64,000 nucleotides of DNA from QHXW01 sp035280425 (GTDB lineage Bacteria; Acidobacteriota; Terriglobia; Bryobacterales; Bryobacteraceae), in NCBI GenBank assembly GCA_035280425.1, contig DATEFW010000024.1, positions 310,001 through 374,000 on the forward strand, written 5' to 3'. A program made the translations under genes and the position numbers. The stretch's first letter is position 1, and each line of letters starts with the position of its first letter. Below the pieces are notes generated by a model, which saw nothing but the letters and a program-made list of their open reading frames with translations, had not been told where the DNA came from and ran no database searches. Of this stretch, positions 1 to 7,398 are shown piece by piece.

Positions 1-1
1 C

Positions 2-775
2 ATTGGACAGAACCTGGTGCGCAACTCCGACGCCAAGGTTCCGTTCACCATCAAGGTGCTGGATTCCGAAGAGGTGAATGCGTTCGCTCTGCCCGGCGGG
101 TTTTTCTTCGTGAATTCCGGCTTAATCCTGAAAGCCGACAACGAAGCTGAGCTGGCCGGTGTCATGGCGCATGAGATCGCGCACGTGGCGGCCCGTCACG
201 GCACAAGGCAGGCAACGCGCGGGGCGATCATCAACTACGCTTCGATTCCCCTGATCTTCATGGGCGGCTGGACCGGCTATGCCATCCGGCAGGGCGCGGG
301 CCTCGCGATTCCGCTGGGCTTCCTGACATTCTCCCGCGGATTTGAATCTGAAGCCGACATGCTGGGCCTCGAGTATCTGTACAAGACCGGCTACGATCCG
401 ACCGCGTTCGTCGATTTCTTCGAGAAGATTCAAACCCTCGAAAAGAAGAAGCCGGGAACGCTGTCCAAGGTCTTTTCGACGCACCCCATGACCGACGACC
501 GCATCAAGGCGGCGCAAAAGAATATCGCGACCATCCTGAAGGCCAAGCCCGAATATGTGGTGAACACGTCGGAATTCAACGATGTGAAAGCGCGTCTTAC
601 CATGCTGCACAACCACCGCCGGGTGGACGCGAAGGAAGACCCCAACCGGCCGACGCTGCGCCGCGCTCCGGGCAACGGGCCGATTGAGGACGAAAATACC
701 GACAAGAAAGCGCCCAAAGATCAGGACGAGCGGCCCACGCTCAAGCGCCGGGACAGCACCGACAACAAGCAGTAA
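2..775 (+). CDS. M48 family metalloprotease, 5' truncated by window edge
   Basis: Zinc metalloprotease of the M48 family, probably secreted or periplasmic and involved in protein quality control. The HEIAH motif at about codons 57-61 of the visible part (within MAHEIAHVAARHG) gives two zinc ligands and the catalytic Glu; the later FESEAD segment supplies the third ligand, as in M48 proteins. The reading frame is open back to base 2 and reads IGQNLVRNSDAKVP, typical M48 sequence, so the GTG at 17 is internal and the true start lies outside the window. The last 60 residues are charged, low complexity and probably disordered. A strong intrinsic terminator follows 13 bases after the stop. Confidence 0.9.
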   Translation: MGQNLVRNSDAKVPFTIKVLDSEEVNAFALPGGFFFVNSGLILKADNEAELAGVMAHEIAHVAARHGTRQATRGAIINYASIPLIFMGGWTGYAIRQGAGLAIPLGFLTFSRGFESEADMLGLEYLYKTGYDPTAFVDFFEKIQTLEKKKPGTLSKVFSTHPMTDDRIKAAQKNIATILKAKPEYVVNTSEFNDVKARLTMLHNHRRVDAKEDPNRPTLRRAPGNGPIEDENTDKKAPKDQDERPTLKRRDSTDNKQ

Positions 776-788
776 AATTAACAACACC

Positions 789-825
789 AGACGCCGGGAT
801 GCTTCCAAGCATCCCGGCGTTTTTG
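789..825 (+). terminator. Intrinsic terminator after the M48 gene
   Basis: Perfect inverted repeat with 14-base arms, ACGCCGGGATGCTT and AAGCATCCCGGCGT, separated by CC, followed at once by a T-rich run (TTTTTGTTT). It lies just downstream of the M48 stop codon at 775. Confidence 0.9.
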
Positions 826-951
826 TTTCTGGCCTGAGGCCCTTGACATAAACCCCTGCCGGGCGCACCATTATAATCACTTCGCCAGAATCGCCGGGCA
901 CCCGCAAACCCGGATCGATCTTCCATGAAATTATTCGGAGGTTGAATTCCG

Positions 952-1926
952 ATGGTCATCTTCCGCAGACTGAAATGCTCAGTCCTGATTTGCCTAGGTG
1001 CGATGGTGTCCTTGGCGGCCGATGGCGGCAGCGCTGTCGTGTTTGCGGGGTATCAAGTTCCCACTCCTGTCTTGGTTGCGCCCGGGCAGGTCATCACCTT
1101 TTTCGTGCATGGCATCGGTTCCGGTCTGACCGGGCCGGTGCACGCGGCCACTCTGCCGCTGCCGAATGCACTCGCGGGGATTTCGGCCATGCTTGTGCAG
1201 TACAATCCGGCGCAGCCGGTGCCGATTCTTGCCGTCGAACCCATCCGAACATGCAGCGACATGTCGCAAGCCGGATGCGGCACATACACTGCGGTCACCG
1301 TCCAGATGCCCTATGCAATGCAGGCGACGGATCCCGGCACCGTGACGGGTCTTCCCCCTCCTGGAGGACAACTGGTGCTTTCGGAAAATGGTGTGGCCGC
1401 GGCAACGGTTGACCTGATCCCATTCGGTGATGAGATTCACGTCCTGCGGACGTGCGATGCGCTCTACACGCATCGGGAGCTTCCGTGCTACGCCATAGCG
1501 ACGCACGCCGACGGCACGCTCATCACGACGAACACTCCGGCCAAGGCAGGCGAACAAATTGTGCTGTACGCCTTCGGTCTCGGCACCACCAACCCTCCTG
1601 TGCCGGCGGGCCAGGCCGCAACTGCACCTACGCCAACATCGGTGCCGTTCAGCATCAGCTTTGATCCCCGGCAGAACGCGCTGGCATCGCGGCCACCGGT
1701 TGGCGGCGCCCCCGCGGCCTCGCCTTTGTTTGCCGGCCTCACGACCGGCTACGCGGGACTCTATCAAATCAACGTTACCGTGCCTCGACTTCCCGCCGGT
1801 TCTCTCGCATGCAGTAACGGCGGCTTCAGCTACAACGGCATTCAGATTGAATCGAACCTGACCATCAATATCGGCGGCCGCGCGTCATTCGACGGCGTGG
1901 GCATTTGCGTCGATCCGGCGCCATAG
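952..1926 (+). CDS. Secreted protein with Solibacter-type C-terminal domain, copy 1
   Basis: Probable secreted protein of 324 residues, function unknown. An N-terminal signal-like segment (about residues 1-28, ending around LAADGGS) precedes a beta-rich body. Hallmarks of the Solibacter uncharacterised C-terminal domain family (I believe TIGR03437) are visible: PGQVITFFVHGIG near the start, LPLPNALAG, IVLYAFGLGTTNPPVPAGQ in the middle and GYAGLYQINVTVP near the end. Paired cysteines (CSDMSQAGC; the late ACSNGG and the final GICVDPAP) suggest disulfides and export. ATG at 952 follows GGAGGTTGAATTCCG, a strong ribosome binding site. It is the first of a tandem pair with 2109, and 30218 is a more distant paralogue. 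Family membership is fairly sure; the role is not known. Confidence 0.8.
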   Translation: MVIFRRLKCSVLICLGAMVSLAADGGSAVVFAGYQVPTPVLVAPGQVITFFVHGIGSGLTGPVHAATLPLPNALAGISAMLVQYNPAQPVPILAVEPIRTCSDMSQAGCGTYTAVTVQMPYAMQATDPGTVTGLPPPGGQLVLSENGVAAATVDLIPFGDEIHVLRTCDALYTHRELPCYAIATHADGTLITTNTPAKAGEQIVLYAFGLGTTNPPVPAGQAATAPTPTSVPFSISFDPRQNALASRPPVGGAPAASPLFAGLTTGYAGLYQINVTVPRLPAGSLACSNGGFSYNGIQIESNLTINIGGRASFDGVGICVDPAP

Positions 1927-2108
1927 AAGGACGATACCTACTGAAGCTTCTGCGTTTCCAGCCGCTTTGTTGACAAAAGGATCAAGCCGGGCGACGATAG
2001 GGCTACTTCGCCAAAATTGCCGGGCACCCGCAAACCCGGACCATATTTCATCCAATTTGAATAGATCCGCCGCCTGAAGGGCGCGATTTACCGGGAGGTT
2101 GAATTCCG

Positions 2109-3059
2109 ATGGGTATCCTGAACAGGCTGAAATGCCCGATTCTGATTTATCTGTGCGCGATGGCGTCCTGGGCGGCCGATAGCGGCAGTGCCGTAGTTGC
2201 GGCGGGCTATCAAGTTCCCACACCTGTTTTGGTTGCGCCCGGGCAGGTCATCACCTTTTTCGTGCATGGCATCGGTTCCGGCCTGACCGGGCCGGTGCAC
2301 GCGGCCACTCTGCCGCTGCCGAATTCGCTTGCCGGGATCTCGGCGATGGTGGTCGGCATCACACCAACTTCGCAGGTGCCCATGCTCGCGATCGAGCCCG
2401 TCGAGACTTGTATCGATCCAACGCGGGCCGGGTGCGGAACGTACATGGCGATCACCGTGCAAATGCCGCTGGAACTCCCTGCCAGAAGTCCAGATGAGAT
2501 AACCGGTGCCCCGCCGCTCGCAGCGGAATTGGCTTTCTCGGAGAATGGCGTGGTCAAAGCCACCGTCGAATTGGTTTCGTGGGTTGATCAGATCCATCTC
2601 CTGAGGGATTGCGATGTGTCTTTCACACTTGGGAGTTCGGGCTGTCACCCCATAGCGACGCACGCCGACGGCACGCTCATCACGACGAACACCCCGGCCA
2701 GGGCGGGCGAACAAATTGTGCTGTACGCCTTCGGTCTCGGCACCACCAACCCTCCGGTGCCGGCGGGCCAGGCCGCAACCGTGCCTACACCAACATCGGT
2801 GCCGTTCAGCATCAGCTTTGATCCCCGGCAGAACGCGCAGGCATCGCGGCCACCGGTTGGCGGCGCCCCCGCGGCCTCGCCTTTGTTTGCCGGCCTCACG
2901 ACCGGCTACGCGGGACTCTATCAAATCAACGTTACCGTGCCTCGACTCCCCGCCGGTTCTCTCGCATGCAGTAACGGCGGCTTCAGCTACCACGGCATTC
3001 AGACTGAATCCAACCTGACCATCAATATCGGCGGGCGCGCGTCATTCGACGGCGTTTGA
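2109..3059 (+). CDS. Secreted Solibacter-type protein, copy 2, with early stop
   Basis: Tandem paralogue of the gene at 952, 316 residues, same signal-like N terminus and the same ribosome binding site (GGGAGGTTGAATTCCG). The first 80 and last 135 residues are nearly identical to copy 1 while the centre (about residues 80-180) is diverged but keeps its cysteines. The frame ends at a TGA (3057-3059) where copy 1 has GGC. After this TGA the in-frame codons ATT TGC GTC GAT CCG GCG CCG and a TAG at 3081-3083 still match the ICVDPAP tail of copy 1. The protein therefore loses eight residues including the terminal cysteine. It may still fold, or may be at an early stage of decay. Function unknown. 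Confidence 0.75.
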   Translation: MGILNRLKCPILIYLCAMASWAADSGSAVVAAGYQVPTPVLVAPGQVITFFVHGIGSGLTGPVHAATLPLPNSLAGISAMVVGITPTSQVPMLAIEPVETCIDPTRAGCGTYMAITVQMPLELPARSPDEITGAPPLAAELAFSENGVVKATVELVSWVDQIHLLRDCDVSFTLGSSGCHPIATHADGTLITTNTPARAGEQIVLYAFGLGTTNPPVPAGQAATVPTPTSVPFSISFDPRQNAQASRPPVGGAPAASPLFAGLTTGYAGLYQINVTVPRLPAGSLACSNGGFSYHGIQTESNLTINIGGRASFDGV

Positions 3060-3101
3060 ATTTGCGTCGATCCGGCGCCGTAGCCGGCGACGACTCGAGA
3101 A

Positions 3102-3123
3102 AGCCGTGCAGGACTGCACGGCT
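3102..3123. terminator. Hairpin between convergent genes
   Basis: Perfect 10-base inverted repeat AGCCGTGCAG / CTGCACGGCT with a GA loop, located between copy 2 (+) and the lactonase-like gene (-). A short T-rich stretch (TTTCTC) follows on the minus strand, so it more likely serves the minus-strand gene. Stem is clear; terminator activity is inferred. Confidence 0.5.
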
Positions 3124-3127
3124 CGGC

Positions 3128-4390
3128 TCAGAAAGCCACCACGCCTTGGGGCCGTGTCCCTGAAGGCAGAGCCAGCGTGGTCGGCGAGGATGCCACTTCG
3201 GCGAGCGTGCCGTCCGGGTTCACCTGCAGCACGTGAAGTGAATTGCCTTGGCCGAGCGGAATGTTGGCGCTCGCCCTCTGGTCTACGACATGCAGGAATT
3301 GCCCGTTGTCGTCCAGCGCAAGTTGAAAGGAATTGCCGGTCCCGTTCAGCACTAGGTGTTGCATTTCGACCGGCGCCGCCGGATCCGACAGATCGAACAC
3401 CGAGATGGAATTGTCGCCCGTGTTGGACGCATATAAGCGCGTCCCGGCCCGGTTCACCGTAAGCCAGCACACGGCCGCACCGGAATCCGCGACGCTGCGC
3501 AAAAACTTCAAGCCGCCACTCGCATCGTACTGGTACACGCCCACGCGGTTAATGGGAGTGAAACCCACATAGAGCAGCGGCAACTGCGGATGCACAGCCA
3601 GGCCCAGGGGCAGGTGGGGGGCGTTGCTGCCCGCGAATTCCGAATCGGGCAGCGTTTGCGGCTCATTTCGCAAAAGCCGCCCGTTCGGCTGGATCACGAA
3701 CGACTCGAGCAGGCCGCCCAGAAAATCTGTGCTGAACACGACGCGCCCAGATGCCGTAGTCAATGCCTGGGAGGGCGAGCTGCCAGGTGCCACCTCCAAA
3801 GCCGAATGCGGTATCGGGATCAGCGCTCCGTTGGGTGTCACGCGAAACGTCGTGTAATTCGGCAGCGCGGCATTCGTATTCTGATTGGGATCTTCGTTTT
3901 TATTGACGACAACCAGTATGCCGTCCTTCCATCCCACGCTTACCGGGTTGATCCCGCCTGATGGAAATGGCGAGCCATCGACTGCAACCAGGCTTCCGTC
4001 CGGCTGGATATGAAATACGGCTATCGTATTCGAGCCAGCGTTGACGGCGAACAGCAGCGTATGTTCGGGATTCGCGATTACATTCTGATCCGAATCGAAA
4101 GGGCCGAGCGCCAGCGAGGCGTCGAACACGCCTGATCCTCCCGTAAGAAACGGCGACCCGGCCAATGGGGTTAAGTTTCCTTGCGCGTCGCGCTGGAAGG
4201 CGAGGATGGAATTGCCGCCGGGAGCGCCGATGTTACTCTCCACGTACACGACGCCTGATGGCGGCTGCCCATCATCGTTCGCCCAGACCGGGACCGACAT
4301 TAACAGCCCCAACGACGCCGCCAGCACCGGCCAGCGCCTGCGAGCGCGGGTAAGCGTACTTGTTTTCACGTTTGTGTGTACACGATTCAT
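3128..4390 (-). CDS. Lactonase-family seven-bladed beta-propeller protein, secreted
   Basis: 420-residue protein with a signal peptide (basic N terminus, then LAASLGLLMSVPVWA) and repeated propeller motifs such as NSILAFQRDAQGNLTPLAGSPF, NTIAVFHIQPDGSLVAVDGSPF and SISVFDLSDPAAPVEM, typical of the 6-phosphogluconolactonase-like lactonase family (PF10282). That family folds as a seven-bladed propeller; some members hydrolyse lactones, and many secreted ones have no known activity. ATG at 4390 is preceded on the minus strand by TAGGAGCGAATCA, a good ribosome binding site. It stands alone, convergent with copy 2. Export argues against a cytosolic pentose-phosphate role. Confidence 0.8.
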   Translation of the reverse strand: MNRVHTNVKTSTLTRARRRWPVLAASLGLLMSVPVWANDDGQPPSGVVYVESNIGAPGGNSILAFQRDAQGNLTPLAGSPFLTGGSGVFDASLALGPFDSDQNVIANPEHTLLFAVNAGSNTIAVFHIQPDGSLVAVDGSPFPSGGINPVSVGWKDGILVVVNKNEDPNQNTNAALPNYTTFRVTPNGALIPIPHSALEVAPGSSPSQALTTASGRVVFSTDFLGGLLESFVIQPNGRLLRNEPQTLPDSEFAGSNAPHLPLGLAVHPQLPLLYVGFTPINRVGVYQYDASGGLKFLRSVADSGAAVCWLTVNRAGTRLYASNTGDNSISVFDLSDPAAPVEMQHLVLNGTGNSFQLALDDNGQFLHVVDQRASANIPLGQGNSLHVLQVNPDGTLAEVASSPTTLALPSGTRPQGVVAF

Positions 4391-4598
4391 TGATTCGCTC
4401 CTATAAAGTTGGTGGTACGGCTAACGAGGCCGAACTCGCACAGTTCCGTTCAGATCGGCCCTCTGATGAATGCATTTCGTGGCGTGAGATCTTCCCGGCG
4501 GCCGATCATTTTTCAACTGTTACGCCCGCAATGTGTGGGCAGGTGCAAATTTAACGTTTCGGGAAAATGGGGGCTGCGAAGCGCCGTTTAGCCAATGC
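4391..4598. other. Intergenic stretch without recognisable gene
   Basis: 208 bases between two minus-strand genes. It holds the ribosome binding site of the lactonase-like gene at its left end. I see no convincing ORF, hairpin or promoter pair. Confidence 0.5.
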
Positions 4599-4937
4599 CT
4601 ATTGCGGCTTTTTCTTTTCCAGCCGCACGTTCACGGCTTCGAGCTCGCCGTCCGGAAAGCGCTTGGTTTCGATCGACACCTGGTCGCCCGGTTTGATATC
4701 CGACCACTTGATGCGCTCTTTTCCCATGTAGAAACGCGTCTTGTGCGTGAAGACGAATCGCAGGTCGGGCGCATCTTCGCCTTCGCCCTGTAGGATGCTC
4801 AGCGATTTGCTGTCGATCTCGTGGACCGCTCCGGTGAAGGTGGCCAGCGGTTGCGGGAATTGAGCCGCGGCCTGGCGCGGAGTTCCCGCCAGCAAAACGA
4901 GTAATCCAACGCCGGCGATCCATGAAGCGAATTTCAT
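4599..4937 (-). CDS. Small secreted hypothetical protein
   Basis: 112 residues with a signal peptide (MKFASWIAGVGLLVLLAG ... AAA, cleavage probably near AAAQF) and a mature part of about 85 residues reading GAVHEIDSKSLSILQ, TRFYMGKERIKWSDIKPGDQVSIETK and VNVRLEKK. This pattern (short beta strands, a KPGDQV turn) resembles small OB-fold or DUF5666-like secreted proteins of acidobacteria, but I cannot assign a family. Start ATG at 4937 has AGAAGAG upstream. It is divergent from the gene at 5014 with only 76 bases between, so the two may share a regulatory region. Confidence 0.6.
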   Translation of the reverse strand: MKFASWIAGVGLLVLLAGTPRQAAAQFPQPLATFTGAVHEIDSKSLSILQGEGEDAPDLRFVFTHKTRFYMGKERIKWSDIKPGDQVSIETKRFPDGELEAVNVRLEKKKPQ

Positions 4938-5013
4938 GCTCTTCTTCTATTTTGTGACGCAAAATCCGCGGGCGAAAGGTAACATTTTCCCGCGACCGTC
5001 CATCTTAGTACCC

Positions 5014-5388
5014 ATGAGAATCTCTCGTTTCAGCTTGGTTGTCCTATTTCTGCTCGCGGCGGCGGCCGCGTTCGCAGCGGACGTCAATGGTAAATGGGTG
5101 GCCCAAGTGCCCGGACGCGGCGGCCAGACCCGCGATGTCACCTTCAATTTCAAGGCTGATGGCAGCCAGCTTACCGGAACGATTACCACTCCGCGCGGCG
5201 AAATGGAAATCTCCGACGGCAAGATCGACGGCGACGATATTTCCTTCGCCCAGGCCGTGGAGTTCAACGGCAACCAGTTCAAGATCCTGTACAAGGGGAA
5301 GGTTTCAGGCGACGAAATCAAGTTCACGCGCGAGCGCGAAGGAGGCCAGGGACGCACCGCCGAGTTTACGGCCAAGCGCGCGTCGTAA
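5014..5388 (+). CDS. Small secreted hypothetical protein
   Basis: 124 residues. I chose ATG at 5014 because it begins a classic signal peptide (MRISRFSLVVLFLLAAAAAFA) followed by the mature sequence ADVNGKWVAQVPGRGGQTRDVTF; the frame is open further upstream but that part is not signal-like. The mature domain has alternating strands (NFKADGSQLTGTITTPRGEMEISDGKIDGDDISFAQAVEFNG) typical of the short lipocalin-like or DUF-type proteins that measure solutes or bind lipids in acidobacteria; function unknown. No good ribosome binding site is visible, so the mRNA may be leaderless. It ends two bases before the convergent acetate kinase gene. Confidence 0.65.
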   Translation: MRISRFSLVVLFLLAAAAAFAADVNGKWVAQVPGRGGQTRDVTFNFKADGSQLTGTITTPRGEMEISDGKIDGDDISFAQAVEFNGNQFKILYKGKVSGDEIKFTREREGGQGRTAEFTAKRAS

Positions 5389-5390
5389 GG

Positions 5391-6536
5391 CTACGAGGTC
5401 AATCGCGAGACGCCGAGAATCCCGAACGATTCCGGCACCGCATCGGGATCGAGGCGCGCATAGGCTCGCCGCGCGACGATTAACTCCTCGTTGGTCGTGA
5501 GCGCCAGCACCGTAGCAGGCGAGCCATCGGCGGAGATGACGCGGTCGCCGGTCGCCTGCGTGTTGCGCGCCGGATCCAGCCAGATTCCCAGGAATTCGAG
5601 ACCGGCGCAGCATTCCGCACGCAGCCTGGCAGAGTGCTCGCCGATACCGCCGGTGAATGCCACGGCATCGAGACCTCCCATCGCCGCGGCATAAGCGCCG
5701 ATGGTCTTCCGCACCTGGTACGCGAACATCTCGAGCGCGAGCGCCGCACGCCCGTTTCCATTCCGCGCGGCTTCATCGAGATCGCGGACATCGCCGCCAG
5801 CGACTCCCGAAATTCCTGCGAGGCCTCCTGCGCCCGCCAGTTGCCGGCGCACTTCCTCCGCCGTCCAGCCGTGCTTCTCCATCAAGTACAGCACCGCGAA
5901 AACGTCGAGGTCCCCGTGGCGCGTGGCATTCTCGAGTCCCGATTGCGGCGAAAAACCCATGGTGGTGTCGATCGACCGGCCGCGCTCGATGGCGCACATC
6001 GAGGAACTCCCGCCCAGGTGACAGCTCACCAGGCGCAGCTCGGTTTTCGAACGGCGCATCAGCGTTTCCACGCGCTCGCTCACGCACTGGTGCGATGCCC
6101 CGTGAAAACCGTAGCGGGCGATCCCTTCGCCGCGCCACGCCGCCGGAACGCCATAGACCGCCGCGCGCTCGGGCATCGTCCGGTGGAATTCGGTTTCGAA
6201 TGCGGCCACCAGCGGCACGCCCGGCAGCATCTCGCGAAAGGCACGAATGGCCGCCAGATAAACCGCGTTATGCACGGGCGCTGCCGGAAGAAATTTCTCG
6301 AGCGCCGCCACGACGCCCTCATCGATCACGAAAGTTTCGCGATATTCCGGCCCGCCATGCACGGTCTTGAACGCGACGGCATCCACCGGCACGCCGGCGG
6401 TGCGAATTTTCGCGATGGCTTCGCGGTAATCGCTTACCCGCTCGAACGACGCCTTCGCGAGCACGCGCTCGCCGGGCATCTCCAGGATTTGATATTTGAC
6501 TGAGGTCGAACCGAAATTGGGAACGAGGATGTTCAC
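5391..6536 (-). CDS. ackA: Acetate kinase family protein (divergent)
   Basis: About 381 residues from a GTG at 6536 that begins VNILVPNFGSTSVKYQ, matching the N-terminal phosphate loop of acetate kinases (NxGSxSxK). Other family landmarks are APVHN, FHRTMP, RYGFHGASHQ, DTTMGFSPQSG and FTGGIGEHSARLR. The enzyme interconverts acetate plus ATP and acetyl phosphate plus ADP in the cytosol. It deviates at two usual places: HLGNG is HLGGSSS and the TRSGD segment is TRHGD, so substrate range (propionate or another short acid) could differ. No phosphotransacetylase gene is adjacent. The frame is open 26 codons further upstream but that sequence is not family-like. Confidence 0.8.
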   Translation of the reverse strand: MNILVPNFGSTSVKYQILEMPGERVLAKASFERVSDYREAIAKIRTAGVPVDAVAFKTVHGGPEYRETFVIDEGVVAALEKFLPAAPVHNAVYLAAIRAFREMLPGVPLVAAFETEFHRTMPERAAVYGVPAAWRGEGIARYGFHGASHQCVSERVETLMRRSKTELRLVSCHLGGSSSMCAIERGRSIDTTMGFSPQSGLENATRHGDLDVFAVLYLMEKHGWTAEEVRRQLAGAGGLAGISGVAGGDVRDLDEAARNGNGRAALALEMFAYQVRKTIGAYAAAMGGLDAVAFTGGIGEHSARLRAECCAGLEFLGIWLDPARNTQATGDRVISADGSPATVLALTTNEELIVARRAYARLDPDAVPESFGILGVSRLTS

Positions 6537-6671
6537 GGCTTTAGCGCATGGTCCGGCTGTGCCGATTGAGGCGTTCCCGGCAGTTTGGCGCCGCTTGCAC
6601 TGGCCCAGTTGCAAGTCGCAAAGCTACTACAGACTCTTGGCCGGCAGGCGATCCGAAACTGGGCGTGAACA

Positions 6672-7025
6672 TCAGAGCGGCAGCCATTCCAACCTGTTCT
6701 CCCACTCCGATGCTTCCGACACCAGCCAGATGAGCAGTAGTTCGTCCATAGCCTTCCCCACATCGAGGCTTTGAGGAACGAGGAATACACCGGAGCTGCG
6801 TTTTCCAGCATTCCTGAATGAACGGAAGTGAACCGGCATCGTGCCGACATCATGTGAGACCAGCGCCCGTTGCTGGTTTGCCGCCAGCGCCAGAACTTCG
6901 GCATCATTCATGCCGCGCAATCCAGCCTCCTGTGCGGACAGGAAATTCAGAGATGGCTCCCGACGCAGGAGCCCATTCACAATGGCCTTGTTGAGATCGG
7001 CGTCGGCCAGAAATCGAACCTTCAC
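6672..7025 (-). CDS. DUF5615 PIN-like toxin candidate
   Basis: 117 residues. The N terminus KVRFLADADLNKAIVNGLLR and the LVSHDVGTMP segment are the conserved acidic motifs of the DUF5615 PIN-like family (first and second Asp positions of a PIN nuclease core). These proteins occur with DUF433 partners as putative toxin-antitoxin pairs; the toxin is expected to be a metal-dependent RNase, though experimental evidence for the family is limited. Its ATG overlaps the stop of the DUF433 gene by four bases (ATGA), indicating translational coupling in a two-gene operon. Family assignment is firm, toxicity is inferred. Confidence 0.8.
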   Translation of the reverse strand: MKVRFLADADLNKAIVNGLLRREPSLNFLSAQEAGLRGMNDAEVLALAANQQRALVSHDVGTMPVHFRSFRNAGKRSSGVFLVPQSLDVGKAMDELLLIWLVSEASEWENRLEWLPL

Positions 7026-7342
7026 AACGGCCGCGTCGGGTGCATTTCTTCGCGAGTGCTCGTGAGTCTCTCTCTTAAATTTGCAGGCAGGGCTTCCGCC
7101 GATTGCCTGCCTTCAGTCCACTTCTTGCCTTGCCGCAGCAGGTAGGCATTAATCTCAGCCTGATTAGCGAGGTAGTACGCGATCGCTCCATAGACTTCTT
7201 CTAAGCGAAGAAGCTCGAAATTCTGGCAGATGGTTTCAGGGGACTCGCCTCGGCGGAATGCATGGACGATCGAATCCAGTGAGATTCGCGTGCCGGCAAC
7301 GTAGTAGGCGTCCTCCCGCTGCTCGATATAGTCTTTTGCCAT
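7022..7342 (-). CDS. DUF433 antitoxin candidate
   Basis: 106 residues. The sequence YVAGTRISLDSIVHAFRRGESPETICQNFELLRLEEVYGAIAYYL is the characteristic DUF433 core: a short beta hairpin followed by a winged-helix-like DNA-binding region. In established pairs DUF433 proteins precede a DUF5615 gene and are taken to neutralise it and repress their operon. Here it is first in a two-gene operon with DUF5615 (four-base overlap). A C-terminal extension of about 25 residues after the core is probably the toxin-contacting tail. Promoter not obvious. Confidence 0.8.
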   Translation of the reverse strand: MAKDYIEQREDAYYVAGTRISLDSIVHAFRRGESPETICQNFELLRLEEVYGAIAYYLANQAEINAYLLRQGKKWTEGRQSAEALPANLRERLTSTREEMHPTRPL

Positions 7343-7398
7343 GCTTTCTTGATTTTACCCCGACCGGGCTGATCAGCCCTTTCAGCCTCCTGCCGCTC

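Larger units (their letters stand above)
843..3083 (+). repeat. Tandem gene duplication with 1157-base offset
   Basis: The segments about 843-1926 and 1970-3083 are homologous, including about 100 bases of upstream DNA (both have TTGACA, GCCGGGCG and ACTTCGCC blocks in the same order, with an insertion in the second leader). From start codon to original stop codon the offset is constant at 1157 bases. Coding ends are nearly identical (1044-1190 with 2201-2347; 1493-1926 with 2650-3083), whereas the central 300 bases are clearly diverged. Confidence 0.85.

Noticed and set aside
843..877. TTGACA and a perfect TATAAT upstream of the first Solibacter-type gene, as a sigma-70 promoter
   Set aside because: The spacing is 23 bases, too long for one promoter; the second copy has TTGACA but no matching TATAAT. 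Not listed as a promoter.
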